Below, piece by piece: positions 41,090-50,665 of a stretch of DNA of 54,872 bases. Where the stretch lies: assembly GCA_026400105.1 (NCBI GenBank), contig JAPLPQ010000042.1, forward strand, positions 1-54,872. Direction: 5' to 3'. Below the pieces are notes generated by a model. That model searched no databases. It was not told the origin of the DNA and saw only the letters and a program-made list of their open reading frames with translations. Numbering within the stretch: the first letter of the stretch is position 1; each line of letters starts with the position of its first letter. The position numbers and the translations under genes are program-made. This DNA comes from Burkholderiales bacterium (lineage in GTDB: Bacteria; Pseudomonadota; Gammaproteobacteria; Burkholderiales; Burkholderiaceae_C).

Positions 41090-41896
41090 TCAGGCCTTGA
41101 GCATCCACTCGTGCGCCGGGTCGTTCTTGAAGACCCAGAACCGGTTCGGGCCCGCCATCACGTTGAGGTAGTAGAGGGCGTAGCCGTGCGGCGCGACCAC
41201 CGGGTGGTAGCCGCGCGGCACCATCACGACATCATGGTTCTCGACCGCGCAGGCCTCGTCGAGGCTGCGGTCGTCGGTGTAGACGCGCTGGAAGGCAAAG
41301 CCCTGCGGCGGGTTGAGCCGGTGGTAGTAGGTTTCCTCGAGCTGGGTCTCGACCGGCGGCTGCTCGAGGTCATGCTTGTGCGGCGGGTAGCTCGAGGAGT
41401 GGCCGGCTGGCGTCAGCACCTCGACCACCAGCAGGTGCGCGGCGGTCGGGTCGTCGTGCGGCAGGATGTCGCAGACATAGCGGGTGTTGCTGCCCTGGCC
41501 GCGCACGCTGCGGCGCATGGCCTGCGAGTCGAGCAGCCGGACCTGGCGCGGCTGGCCGTCGCAAGGCGCGCTGCACAGCGCCAGCTCGGCATCGCGCTGG
41601 GCCCGGATCTCGACCTGATGGCCCGACGGCACGTAGACCGCCGCCGGCGAGACCGGGTCGAACACGCTGTCGCGCTGACCCAGGCCGGCATAGGTCTGGC
41701 CGTCGACCGTGACATCGACCGTACCGGTCAGCACCACCAGGCACAGCTCGCGTTCTTGCGTCGCGACGGTTTCCGTTTCGCCGGCGCCCAGGCGCAGCGC
41801 CCGAAAACCGATATGGATCCAGCCGGCGCGCTCGGGCGTGACCTCGACGATCTCGCGCCCGCTCGGGGCGGCCTTGGCCAGCAGATGACTTGGCAT
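41090..41896 (-). CDS. iolB: 5-deoxy-glucuronate isomerase IolB
   Basis: A 268-residue cupin-type enzyme that isomerises 5-deoxy-D-glucuronate to 5-dehydro-2-deoxy-D-gluconate. Metal-site region SSYPPHKHD, with the family segment EETYYHRLNPPQGFAFQRVY and VMVPRGYHPVVAPHGYALYY, is clear. ATG 41896 has AGGAG seven bases upstream; longer frames run into iolE. Last gene of the iolC-D-E-B operon, 16 bp after iolE. Confidence 0.95.
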   Translation of the reverse strand: MPSHLLAKAAPSGREIVEVTPERAGWIHIGFRALRLGAGETETVATQERELCLVVLTGTVDVTVDGQTYAGLGQRDSVFDPVSPAAVYVPSGHQVEIRAQRDAELALCSAPCDGQPRQVRLLDSQAMRRSVRGQGSNTRYVCDILPHDDPTAAHLLVVEVLTPAGHSSSYPPHKHDLEQPPVETQLEETYYHRLNPPQGFAFQRVYTDDRSLDEACAVENHDVVMVPRGYHPVVAPHGYALYYLNVMAGPNRFWVFKNDPAHEWMLKA

Positions 41897-41912
41897 GCTG
41901 TATCTCCTTGGC

Positions 41913-42839
41913 TCAGGCCAGGCTGTCGACCAGGCCGCGCAGGGTCTGGTAACCCTTTTGCGCGTAGGCGTAGCTCGGCGCCACGGCCGGGTCCTGCTCG
42001 GCCTCGACCACCAGCCAGCCCTCGTAGCCGTTGTCCTTGAGCGTGCGCAGCACTGCCGCATAGTCGATGCAGCCGTCGCCCGGCACGGTGAAGGTGCCGT
42101 TGATGACGCCGTTCAGGAAGCTCCAGCTCTCGTTGCGCGCCTGCGCGATCACCTGCGGGCGCACGTCCTTGCAATGCACATGGACCACGCGCTTGACATG
42201 CTTCTCGAGCAGCTCGGTCGGGGTCATCGCGCCGCCGAAATAGGCGTGGCCGGTATCGAACAGCAGGAACACCTTGGCCGGATCGGTCAGCGCCATCAAC
42301 TTGTCCACGTCGGCCGGCGACTCGACATAGGCGCCCATGTGGTGGTGGTAGGCCAGCTTGATGCCGTAGGTCTCGAGCAGATGCTGGCCGAAGGCGTTCA
42401 GGCGCCCGGCATAGGCCTGCCACAGCGCGTCGCTGGCGAACTGCGGCCGCTTGGCCACGGGGGTGTCGATCTGGCCCTGGATGGTGCCGGCGCATTCACC
42501 GTAGACCACGACCTGGACGCCGTTGTACTGCAGCTTGCTCATGTGCGCCTGGCAGCGCTCGATCTCGGCGGCGACCGCCTGCTCGTCGCTCAGGCCGGCG
42601 GGGACTTCGGCCAGGAAGCCCGAATACCAGCCCGAGACACAGGCCAGGCCGAACTCGTCGAGCTTGGCCTGCAGGCCGGGGCCGTCCTTGGGAAACTTGT
42701 TGCCCAACTCGAAGCCCTCGTAGCCGATTTCCTTGCCTTCCTTCAGCGCGGTCTCGAGCAGGGTCTCGCCGCCCAGGGACGGCAGGTCGTCGTTCATCCA
42801 CGACAGGGGGTTGATGCCAATGCGTACGTTCCAGCTCAT
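41913..42839 (-). CDS. iolE: Inosose dehydratase IolE
   Basis: A 308-residue TIM-barrel enzyme that dehydrates 2-keto-myo-inositol. The N terminus VRIGINPLSWMNDDLP is diagnostic. Metal-site motifs are LAYHHHMGAYVE, LLFDTGHAYFGG, VHVHCKDVRP and VVEAEQDP. AGGAG lies before ATG 42839. It follows iolD by 44 bp. Confidence 0.96.
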   Translation of the reverse strand: MSWNVRIGINPLSWMNDDLPSLGGETLLETALKEGKEIGYEGFELGNKFPKDGPGLQAKLDEFGLACVSGWYSGFLAEVPAGLSDEQAVAAEIERCQAHMSKLQYNGVQVVVYGECAGTIQGQIDTPVAKRPQFASDALWQAYAGRLNAFGQHLLETYGIKLAYHHHMGAYVESPADVDKLMALTDPAKVFLLFDTGHAYFGGAMTPTELLEKHVKRVVHVHCKDVRPQVIAQARNESWSFLNGVINGTFTVPGDGCIDYAAVLRTLKDNGYEGWLVVEAEQDPAVAPSYAYAQKGYQTLRGLVDSLA

Positions 42840-42883
42840 GTGAATCTCCTAGGTTTTGCTGTATCTGGGTCGAGGCCGGGGCC

Positions 42884-44749
42884 TCAGAGGCGCTGGCCCT
42901 GCTGGGCCTGTTCGTAGCCGGCGCGGGCCTGCTGGACCTCGGCGCGATCCGAGACCTCGGGAATCGCGACCTCCCACCAGCAGCCGCCGTCGGTGATGCG
43001 GTGGTGGGTGGTGTCGATCACGATCACCTGGGTCCGGCGGGCGGCGCGCGCCTTGACCATCGCGGCCTTGAGCTCGGCCACATCCTTGACATGCACCGAG
43101 TCGGCGCCCATGGCGCGCGCGTGCATGGCGAAGTCGATCTGGCTGCTCTCGCCGCCCTCGGGCACGCAGTCGTCGAGCATGTTGTTGAAGCTCGGGCTGC
43201 CGGTCTTGAGCTGCAGCCGCTCGATGCAGCCATAGCCCCGGTTGTCGAGGATGACCACGATCATCTTCTTGCCCAGCAGCAGCGAGGTGGCCAGCTCGGA
43301 GTTGGCCATCATGTAGGAGCCGTCGCCGACGAAGACGATGCTCTCCTGCTCGGGGCGGGCCATCTTGACGCCCAGGCCGCCCGCGACCTCGTAGCCCATG
43401 CAGGAATAGCCGTATTCCATGTGGTAGTTGCCGGGCTTGCTGGCGCGCCAGAGCTTGTGCAGCTCGGCCGGCAGCGTGCCGGCGGCGCACAGCGCGACAT
43501 CATGCTCGGCGCTGTCGAGGCCGAGCTCGAGCGCCGAGTCGCGCACCGCGCCGATCACCTCGGCGTCGTAGGGCAGCACGCCTTGGGGCAGCTGGGTGGT
43601 CAGCTGCTGGATGCGGGCATTGGTGGCGGCGGCATTCTGGCGCGCGCGCTCGGTCCAGGCCGGGTCGGCGGCCCAGCCCTGCAGCAGCGGCGCGAGCTGC
43701 TCGAGCCCGGTGCGGGCATCGGCGACCAGCGCGCTGCCGCTCCACTTGCCGGCGTCGTAGGGCTGGACGTTCAGGCTCAGCAGCCGCGCGTGGGCAAACA
43801 GCGCGTGCGAGCCGGTGGTGAAATCCTGCAAGCGGGTGCCGACGGCAAACACCAGGTCGGCCGAGCGCGCCAGTTCGTTGGCGCCCGAGACGCCATCGAC
43901 GCCGATCGCGCCCAGGTTGAGCGGATGGTCCCAGGGCAGGCTGCTTTTTCCGCCATGCGACTCGACCACCGGCACGCCATGCGCCTCGGCAAAGGCGCGC
44001 AGCGCGTCCCAGGCCTGGCTGTAGAGCACGCCACCGCCGACCACGATCAGCGGCTGGCGCGCCTGGCGCAGCAGCGCGGCGGCGCTGGCGAGCTCGCGCG
44101 GATCGGCCGGCGGGCGACGGAAGCGCAGCAGCTCGGGCTGCAGGAAGCTCTCCGGGCAGTCGAACGCCATCGCCTGCACGTCCTGCGGCAGCGACAGGCA
44201 GGCCGGGCCGCAGTTGGCCGGGTCGGTCATCATCTGGATCGCGCGCGGCAGCGCGGTCAGGATATGTTCGGGCCGGGTCAGCCGGTCGAAGTAGCGCGTG
44301 ACCGGGCGGAAGCAGTCGCTGGCGCTGACATCGCCCTGGGCGAAGCTCTCGATCTGCTGCAGCACCGGGTCCGGGCGGCGGCTGGCGAACACGTCGCCCG
44401 GCAGCAGCAGCACCGGCAGCCGGTTGACATGGGCCACGGCAGCGGCGGTCACGAGGTTGGTCGCGCCGGGGCCGATGCTGGTGCTGACCGCCATGATGCG
44501 CTCGCGAAAGCTCGCCTTGGCATAGGCAATCGCGGCGTGGGCCATGGTCTGTTCGTTGTGGGCGCGAAAGGTCGGCAGCCGGTCGCGCTCGGCCACCAGG
44601 GCTTCGCCCATGCCGGCCACGTTGCCGTGACCGAAGATGGTGAAGACCCCGCCGCAATAGGGCTGGATCTGGCCGTCGTGGGTTTCGATGCGCAGCGCGG
44701 CCAGGTGCTTGACCAGCGCTTGCGCCAGGGTGAGTCGTTGGGTTTTCAT
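42884..44749 (-). CDS. iolD: 3D-(3,5/4)-trihydroxycyclohexane-1,2-dione hydrolase IolD
   Basis: A 621-residue thiamine-diphosphate enzyme that opens the inositol ring. The N-terminal THDP domain has the glutamate region FTIFGHGNVAGMGEAL, and RAHNEQTMAHAAIAYAKA. The C-terminal domain carries the THDP-binding motif GDGSYMMANSELATSLL. Length and layout are normal. It follows iolC by 24 bp. The ribosome-binding site (CACAGG) is weak. Confidence 0.96.
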   Translation of the reverse strand: MKTQRLTLAQALVKHLAALRIETHDGQIQPYCGGVFTIFGHGNVAGMGEALVAERDRLPTFRAHNEQTMAHAAIAYAKASFRERIMAVSTSIGPGATNLVTAAAVAHVNRLPVLLLPGDVFASRRPDPVLQQIESFAQGDVSASDCFRPVTRYFDRLTRPEHILTALPRAIQMMTDPANCGPACLSLPQDVQAMAFDCPESFLQPELLRFRRPPADPRELASAAALLRQARQPLIVVGGGVLYSQAWDALRAFAEAHGVPVVESHGGKSSLPWDHPLNLGAIGVDGVSGANELARSADLVFAVGTRLQDFTTGSHALFAHARLLSLNVQPYDAGKWSGSALVADARTGLEQLAPLLQGWAADPAWTERARQNAAATNARIQQLTTQLPQGVLPYDAEVIGAVRDSALELGLDSAEHDVALCAAGTLPAELHKLWRASKPGNYHMEYGYSCMGYEVAGGLGVKMARPEQESIVFVGDGSYMMANSELATSLLLGKKMIVVILDNRGYGCIERLQLKTGSPSFNNMLDDCVPEGGESSQIDFAMHARAMGADSVHVKDVAELKAAMVKARAARRTQVIVIDTTHHRITDGGCWWEVAIPEVSDRAEVQQARAGYEQAQQGQRL

Positions 44750-44773
44750 GACCTGTGAGGGATAGCTTGGATA

Positions 44774-46729
44774 TCAGGCCGCGGCGCGCAGGGCCTGGTG
44801 GCGGTTGCGCCAGGCATCGACCAGCACGGCAAAGTTGCGCGCCACTTCGTTGATCAGTTCGGCGTCGCCGAGCTCGCCCTTGAACCATTTGAGCGAGGCA
44901 TCCGCCCACAGCGTGCGCCCGACCATGAAGCCCTTGACGATCGGGCTGCTGGCATCTGCGAAGCTGTCGGCCAGGTACTGCAGCGGCTGGTTCAGGCCCA
45001 GGATCACGGCGCCGCGGCAATAGGGGTCGCGCTCGGCCAGCAGGGCCTCGAGCTGGCGCCAGCCGGCGGGCTGCATCGGCGCGAGCTTCCACCACTCGGG
45101 CTTGACGCCCAGGTTGTAGAAACGCTTGACCGCGCGCAGCACGGCGGCGTCGTTGCTGCCGTCGGGCGTCAGCGCCTTGGGCGGAATGATCTCGAGCAGC
45201 AGTTCGTTGCCGCTCGCGCGCGTGGCTTCCCACAGCTCGAGCACCTTCTGCTCCTGCTCGAGGCGCAGATCGACCGCATCGTCGGGGTGGTAATGCACCA
45301 GGCACTTGACGACCTGCTCGGTCGGCCAGTGCGTCAGCGCGCTGCCGACCGAACGGGTGCCGTCAAAGCGCAGCGGGCGCGAGCCCGGCAGCTCGACCGG
45401 ACGCCCGACCCACCAGCCGCGACCGGTGGCGCTGGCCAGCGCGTCGCGGCCGTAGTCGCCGCCGTCGATCAGCACGCCGGTGTGGCCCTGCAGCTGGCGG
45501 CTGCGCTCGACCTGCTCGGCCGCCTGCACCAGCAGGCGCTTGAGGGCGGGAATGCGGGCCTCGTCGGCGCCGGCGGCACGCGCGATGTCATAGAACTGGG
45601 CCCGGTGGTCGAAGGCCATCACGCACAGCTCGTTCCAGTCGCGGCGCGCGGCCGTGACGCGGTGCAGATGCGCCAGCTGCTGGTCGGCATCGACCTGGGG
45701 GTTGCGGCTGCCGCCGAACCAGTGCGCGAGTTCGGCCGGGGTCGGCATCGCGGCCGAACAGGCGTGGCGCGACACCACGATCGCGCCACAGGCATTGGCG
45801 ACGCGGGTGGACTCGGCCCAGTCCTTGCCCTGCAACAGGCTGGCCAGCAGGCCGGACAGGAAGGCGTCGCCGGCGCCCAGCACATTGAGCACCTCGACCC
45901 GCTCGCCGCGGTAGGTCGGCGCCGCGTCGATGTCGTCCGGGATCTCGCCCTCGATCACGCAGCAGCCCAGCGCGCCGCGCTTGACCACCAGGGTGGCGTC
46001 CGGGCAGAGCTCGCGCACCACGCGCAGGCTGGCGATCAGGTCATTGGCCACGCCGCCGGCGATGAAGAATTCCTCCTCGGTGCCGACCAGCAGGTCGAAC
46101 CAGGGCAAGGCCTGCTGCAGCTGCGCCGTCACGGCCGCGTCGGGCACATAGCGGTTCTCGCCCGCGCCGCGCGGGGTCAGGCCCCAGAGCACCGGGCGAT
46201 AGTCGATGTCGAGCACGGTCGTCGTGCCATGGCGGCGCGCATGGGCCAGTGCCGTCAGCGAGGCCAGGCGGGTGGTCGGCGTCGACAGGTGGGTGCCGGT
46301 GATGGCCAGCGCGCGGCAGCCCGCGATGAAGTCCTCGCTGACCTGCTCGGCTTCGATCGCCATGTCGGCGCAGTTTTCGCGCACGAACAGCAGCGGGAAG
46401 GTGTCGCGGTCCTTCAGGCCCAGCAGCACGAGCGCGGTCAGGCGCTCGGGGTCGACCTGCACCTGGCTGGTGTCGCAACCCTCGCGCTCCAGGGTTTCGT
46501 TGAGGAAACGGCCGAGTTGCTCGTCGCCGACGCGCGAGATCATGGCAGTCTTGCAGCCCAGCCGGGCCACGCCGAAAGCCAGGTTGGCCGAGCTGCCGCC
46601 CAGGTACATCGCGAAACTGCGGGCATCTTCCAGCCGCGCACCGAACTGCTGGGCATAGAGATCGACGGCCAGGCGGCCGAGACAGGCCAGATCATGTCGG
46701 CGCGGGGCGGGGAACTGTAGCTTGCTCAT
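44774..46729 (-). CDS. iolC: IolC-DUF2090 fusion: 5-dehydro-2-deoxygluconokinase plus aldolase-like domain
   Basis: 651 residues. The N-terminal PfkB kinase (about 1-335) has the GGSSANLAFGVARLGCKTAM substrate region and the anion-hole/catalytic motif VLGAGDAF (Asp about 288). The C-terminal DUF2090 domain (about 350-645; VMAFDHRAQFYDIARAAG, and RGAVILGLNQPLQYLADSF) has the class-I-aldolase-like fold that replaces IolJ in many proteobacteria. The fused protein should phosphorylate 5-dehydro-2-deoxygluconate and cleave the product to dihydroxyacetone phosphate and malonate semialdehyde. First gene of the operon. Confidence 0.95.
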   Translation of the reverse strand: MSKLQFPAPRRHDLACLGRLAVDLYAQQFGARLEDARSFAMYLGGSSANLAFGVARLGCKTAMISRVGDEQLGRFLNETLEREGCDTSQVQVDPERLTALVLLGLKDRDTFPLLFVRENCADMAIEAEQVSEDFIAGCRALAITGTHLSTPTTRLASLTALAHARRHGTTTVLDIDYRPVLWGLTPRGAGENRYVPDAAVTAQLQQALPWFDLLVGTEEEFFIAGGVANDLIASLRVVRELCPDATLVVKRGALGCCVIEGEIPDDIDAAPTYRGERVEVLNVLGAGDAFLSGLLASLLQGKDWAESTRVANACGAIVVSRHACSAAMPTPAELAHWFGGSRNPQVDADQQLAHLHRVTAARRDWNELCVMAFDHRAQFYDIARAAGADEARIPALKRLLVQAAEQVERSRQLQGHTGVLIDGGDYGRDALASATGRGWWVGRPVELPGSRPLRFDGTRSVGSALTHWPTEQVVKCLVHYHPDDAVDLRLEQEQKVLELWEATRASGNELLLEIIPPKALTPDGSNDAAVLRAVKRFYNLGVKPEWWKLAPMQPAGWRQLEALLAERDPYCRGAVILGLNQPLQYLADSFADASSPIVKGFMVGRTLWADASLKWFKGELGDAELINEVARNFAVLVDAWRNRHQALRAAA

Positions 46730-46982
46730 CTTGGATCCAGCCGGTCAGGGCTGCGTCATGAAGTGAAGGAAGGGCGAATCAAGGCGTTTGATCACCTCGG
46801 TGGCGCCAGTCTACGTGAAATCGAAACATTTTTTCTAGGTGTAATTACTTAGAAAAATATTTTCTAAATTTGTCCAGTCTTGTCTATAGTTCAGTCTTGT
46901 CGAGACCCCCAGCGCCAACAGCCAGCAGAAGCAGCAGGGCAAGGGTCCGGCATACACAACCACTCATCTTTCGGAGACATTC
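46730..46982. promoter_or_regulatory. Divergent promoter region of iolC and the inositol importer
   Basis: A 253-bp gap with an AT-rich core. TTTTCTA (46831-46837) pairs at a distance with TAGAAAA (46850-46856), and TAGAAAA-ATA-TTTTCTA forms a second dyad at 46850-46866. Three copies of one heptamer in alternating orientation suggest a regulator shared by both directions. Confidence 0.7.
46850..46866. promoter_or_regulatory. Probable iol operator dyad
   Basis: Arms TAGAAAA and TTTTCTA around ATA, about 117 bp before the importer gene and 121 bp before iolC. The binding protein is unknown; the central AT does not resemble the LacI sites elsewhere. Confidence 0.6.
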
Positions 46983-47915
46983 ATGAAAAAACTTCTGATC
47001 GCCGCAGCCGTTACCTCCACCCTGCTCGCACCGCTGGCCGCCCAGGCCGAGAAGATCGGCGTCGCAATGGGTGCGTTCGATGACACCTTCCTGACGATCC
47101 TGCGCGGCGGTATTACGGATGCGGCCAAGAAGGCCGGTGTCAGCGTTCAGATGGAAGACGGCAAGAACGATGTCACGACCCAGCTCAGCCAGATCCAGAA
47201 CATGATCGCGCAGAAGGTCGACGCGATCATCGTCAACCCGGTCGATACCGATGTCTCGCCCAAGATCACCAAGATGGTGACCGATGCCAAGATCCCGCTG
47301 GTCTATGTCAACCGCAAGCCGGTCGACTTCGCCAAGCTGCCCGCTGGCGTCGCCTTCGTGGCCTCGGACGAGAAGGTCTCCGGCACGCTCGAAACCCAGC
47401 AGGTCTGCAAGCTGCTCAACGGCAAGGGCAACCTGCTGGTGCTGATGGGCGAGCTCACGACCGAGGCCGCCCGCACCCGCACCCAGGACATCGAGGACGT
47501 GATCAAGACCCCGGAATGCTCGGGCCTGAAGATCGTCGACAAGCGCGAAGGCATGTGGAAGCGCACCAACGCGCAGGACATCACGACCAACTGGCTGACC
47601 TCCGGCCTCAAGTTCGACGCCATCATCGCCAACAACGACGAAATGGCGCTCGGTGCCATCAACGCCTTGAAGGCCGCCAAGAAGTGGACCCCGACCAGCA
47701 TCGTCGCCGGCATCGACGCCACCCCCGACGCGCTGGCCTCGATGAAGGCCGGTGACCTGAAGGTGACCGTGTTCCAGAACGCCTCCGGCCAGGGTTCGGG
47801 CTCGGTCGAAGCCGCCCTGAAGCTGATCAAGAAGCAGCCGGTCGAGCGCTTCGTCAACGTGCCGTTCGAGCTCGTGACCCCGCAGAACCTGAGCAAGTAC
47901 GCCGGCAAGAACTGA
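46983..47915 (+). CDS. Inositol-type ABC transporter substrate-binding protein (IbpA-like)
   Basis: A 310-residue type-1 periplasmic binding protein of the ribose/inositol group (CUT2). Signal peptide about 1-22 ([16 protein letters not shown]). Key segments: [20 protein letters not shown], the [14 protein letters not shown] hinge and CNND-like [13 protein letters not shown]. The ATG follows CGGAG. Divergence from iolC indicates myo-inositol (or a stereoisomer) as substrate, by context. Confidence 0.9.
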   Translation: MKKLLIAAAVTSTLLAPLAAQAEKIGVAMGAFDDTFLTILRGGITDAAKKAGVSVQMEDGKNDVTTQLSQIQNMIAQKVDAIIVNPVDTDVSPKITKMVTDAKIPLVYVNRKPVDFAKLPAGVAFVASDEKVSGTLETQQVCKLLNGKGNLLVLMGELTTEAARTRTQDIEDVIKTPECSGLKIVDKREGMWKRTNAQDITTNWLTSGLKFDAIIANNDEMALGAINALKAAKKWTPTSIVAGIDATPDALASMKAGDLKVTVFQNASGQGSGSVEAALKLIKKQPVERFVNVPFELVTPQNLSKYAGKN

Positions 47916-47926
47916 TCCACCGACGC

Positions 47927-47959
47927 GCAGGGCTTTCCGCTCGGGAAGCCCTGCTTTTT
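47927..47959 (+). terminator. Attenuating terminator after the inositol-binding protein gene
   Basis: A 12-bp stem (47927-47938 with 47943-47954, one G-U pair, loop GCTC) followed by five T (47955-47959). It lies inside the transport operon, so it probably lets only part of the transcripts continue into the ATPase gene. Confidence 0.85.
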
Positions 47960-47986
47960 ACTCAGATTCGCAGCGGAGTTCACAAG

Positions 47987-49528
47987 ATGACTGAGACAGC
48001 CACCCTCGAGCGCGCGGTCGACGCTCCCCCCACGCCGGAGTCGCCGCCCCTGCTGGCCATTCGCGGCATACGCAAGGGATTTCCCGGCGTAGTGGCGCTC
48101 GACGGCGTGTCCTTCACGCTCAAGGCCGGTACCGTGCATGCCCTGATGGGCGAGAACGGCGCGGGCAAATCGACCCTGATGAAGATCATCGCGGGCGTCT
48201 ACATTCCCGACCAGGGCCAGATCCTGCTCAAGGGCCAGCCGGTCACGCTGAGCTCGCCGATCGATGCCCTGAAGCAGGGCATCGCGATGATCCACCAGGA
48301 ACTCAACCTGATGCCGCACATGACGGTGGCGGAGAACGTCTGGATCACGCGCGAGCCACGCAACCGCTTCGGCCTGGTCGACCACCGCGAGCTCAAGCGC
48401 CGCACCGTGGAGCTGTTCGAGCGCCTGAACATCGACATCGATCCGCTGGCCGAGGTCCAGACCCTGTCGGTGGCCAGCCGCCAGATGGTCGAGATCGCCA
48501 AGGCGGTGTCCTGGAACTCCGACGTGCTGATCATGGACGAGCCGACCTCGGCCCTGACCGAAAAGGAAGTCTCGCACCTGTTCCGCATCATCCGCAGCCT
48601 GCGCGAGCAGGGCAAGGGCATCATCTACATCACGCACAAGATGAACGAGCTGTTCGAGATCGCCGACGAGTTCTCGGTGTTCCGCGACGGCAAGTACATC
48701 GCCACCTGCGCCGCCAGCGACGTCACGCGCGACGACATCATCCAGATGATGGTCGGGCGCGAGATCACGCAGATGTTCCCGAAGGAAACGGTGCCGATCG
48801 GTGACGTCGTGCTGTCGGTCAAGAACCTGACGCTCGACGGCGTGTTCCACGATGTCTCGTTCGACATCCGCGCCGGCGAGATCCTGGGCCTGGCCGGACT
48901 GGTCGGCTCGGGCCGCTCCAACGTGGCCGAGACCCTGTTCGGCGTGACGCCGGCGAGCTCGGGCAGCATCACGATCCGCGGCCAGCAGATGGTGATCGAC
49001 AAGCCGGCCAAGGCGATGGCCGCCGGCATGGCCTTCCTGACCGAGGACCGCAAGGACACCGGCTGCTTCCTGTGCCTGGACATCCAGGACAACATGGACC
49101 TGGCCGTGCTCAACAGCCGCTACGTCAACAAGCTGGGCTTCGTGCAAAGCGGCCAACTGGCCAAGGACTGCATCGAGATGGCGCGCCGCCTGCGCGTCAA
49201 GACCCCCGGCATGCACGAGGTGATCCAGAACCTGTCGGGCGGCAACCAGCAAAAGGTGCTGGTCGGGCGCTGGCTGCTGACCAATCCGAGCATCCTGATC
49301 CTCGACGAACCGACGCGCGGCATCGACGTCGGCGCCAAGGCCGAAATCCACCGGCTGGTCTCCGAACTGGCCGGCCAGGGCGTCGCCGTGCTGATGATCT
49401 CGTCCGAGATGCCCGAGGTCCTGGGCATGAGCGACCGGGTCGCCGTCATGCACGAAGGTCGCATCACCGGCATCCTGGACCGCAAGGATGCCGATCAGGT
49501 CAGCGTCATGAGCCTGGCCGCCAAGTAA
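47987..49528 (+). CDS. iatA: Inositol-type ABC transporter ATP-binding protein, two ATPase domains
   Basis: A 513-residue CUT2 ATPase. The first domain (about 15-260) has [24 protein letters not shown] and [11 protein letters not shown]. The second (about 270-500) has the degenerate [24 protein letters not shown] and [16 protein letters not shown], all usual for this family. GCGGAG precedes ATG 47987. It lies after the attenuating terminator and 14 bp before the permease gene. Inositol specificity is from context. Confidence 0.93.
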   Translation: MTETATLERAVDAPPTPESPPLLAIRGIRKGFPGVVALDGVSFTLKAGTVHALMGENGAGKSTLMKIIAGVYIPDQGQILLKGQPVTLSSPIDALKQGIAMIHQELNLMPHMTVAENVWITREPRNRFGLVDHRELKRRTVELFERLNIDIDPLAEVQTLSVASRQMVEIAKAVSWNSDVLIMDEPTSALTEKEVSHLFRIIRSLREQGKGIIYITHKMNELFEIADEFSVFRDGKYIATCAASDVTRDDIIQMMVGREITQMFPKETVPIGDVVLSVKNLTLDGVFHDVSFDIRAGEILGLAGLVGSGRSNVAETLFGVTPASSGSITIRGQQMVIDKPAKAMAAGMAFLTEDRKDTGCFLCLDIQDNMDLAVLNSRYVNKLGFVQSGQLAKDCIEMARRLRVKTPGMHEVIQNLSGGNQQKVLVGRWLLTNPSILILDEPTRGIDVGAKAEIHRLVSELAGQGVAVLMISSEMPEVLGMSDRVAVMHEGRITGILDRKDADQVSVMSLAAK

Positions 49529-49542
49529 ACCGGAGACATAAC

Positions 49543-50559
49543 ATGAGCACCACCGCAGTCAACACCATGGCCTCACTCCCCACTCCCTTCAAGTTCAAAC
49601 TGCCGCAGGAAGCGAGCATCTTCCTGGTTCTGCTGGGCATCGGCCTCCTGTTCGAGGGGCTGGGCTGGTATGTCACCGGACAGAGCTTCCTGTTCAACCT
49701 CGACCGGCTGCAGATCATCATCCTGCAGATGGCCGTGATCGGCATCATCGCGATCGGCGTCAACCTGGTCATCATCACCAGCGGCATCGACCTGTCATCG
49801 GGCTCGGTGGTCGCCGCCGCCGCGGTGGTCTCGGCCAGCCTGGCCCAGGTGTCGGACTTCCCGCGCGCGGTGTTTCCGGCGCTGACCGACCTGCCAATCA
49901 TCTGGCCGGTGCTGGCCGGCGCCATCACCGGACTGGTGATCGGCCTGCTCAACGGCTCGCTGATCGCCTACACCGCGATCCCGCCCTTCATCGCCACGCT
50001 CGGCACCATGGTCGCGGCGCGCGGCTTCGCCAAGTGGTTCACGGGCGGCATGCCGGTGTCGATGCTGACCGATGACTTCGCCTGGATCGGCTCCGGCGCC
50101 AACCCGGTGATCATCTTCCTGGTGCTGGCGGTGCTGTTCCATGTCGTGCTGCGCCACACCCGCTTCGGCAAGTTCACCTACGCCATCGGTGCCAACCGCC
50201 AGGCCGCCATCGTCTCGGGCATCAACGTCAACCGCCACCTGATCTGGATCTACACCATCGCCGGCCTGCTGGCAGGCATCGCCGGCACCGTGACCGCAGC
50301 CCGCGCCATCTCGGGCCAGTCCGGCATGGGCGTGATGTACGAGCTCGACGCGATCGCGGCGGTCGTGATCGGCGGCACCTCGCTGGTCGGCGGCAAGGGT
50401 CGCATCACCGGCACCGTGATCGGCGTGCTGATCCTGGGCGTGATGACCTCGGGCTTCACCTTCATCCGGATCGACGCCTACTACCAGGAGATGGTCAAGG
50501 GCGCGATCATCGTCGCAGCCGTGATCGCCGACCAGTACCGCAACAAGAACAAGCGCTGA
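49543..50559 (+). CDS. iatP: Inositol-type ABC transporter permease
   Basis: A 338-residue CUT2 permease with about eight to ten membrane segments. The family motif GVNLVIITSGIDLSSGSVVA and the EAA-like NRQAAIVSGINVNRHLIWIY are clear, as is AIAAVVIGGTSLVGGKGRI. ATG 49543 follows CGGAGACATAAC; upstream frames overlap iatA. The sequence ends in DQYRNKNKR. Confidence 0.93.
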   Translation: MSTTAVNTMASLPTPFKFKLPQEASIFLVLLGIGLLFEGLGWYVTGQSFLFNLDRLQIIILQMAVIGIIAIGVNLVIITSGIDLSSGSVVAAAAVVSASLAQVSDFPRAVFPALTDLPIIWPVLAGAITGLVIGLLNGSLIAYTAIPPFIATLGTMVAARGFAKWFTGGMPVSMLTDDFAWIGSGANPVIIFLVLAVLFHVVLRHTRFGKFTYAIGANRQAAIVSGINVNRHLIWIYTIAGLLAGIAGTVTAARAISGQSGMGVMYELDAIAAVVIGGTSLVGGKGRITGTVIGVLILGVMTSGFTFIRIDAYYQEMVKGAIIVAAVIADQYRNKNKR

Positions 50560-50592
50560 TCCAGCCGATCCAGCCCTGCTTGCTGCAAGCCG

Positions 50593-50632
50593 AGCACCGC
50601 CAGCGCCCTCCAGGCCTGGTCGGTGCTTTTTT
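50593..50632 (+). terminator. Intrinsic terminator after the inositol permease gene
   Basis: AGCACCG (50593-50599) with CGGTGCT (50621-50627), extended by CCAG/CTGG with one bulge, followed by a T-run to 50632. It ends the importer operon, so the next oxidoreductase gene needs its own promoter or read-through. Confidence 0.85.
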
Positions 50633-50665
50633 CATTCTCTCCCTTCCTTTTTTGTGAGTGACACC

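Noticed and set aside
47303..49453. Minus-strand open frame of about 700 codons opposite the inositol ABC genes
   Set aside because: The plus strand has both ABC domains with all motifs; this is a shadow.
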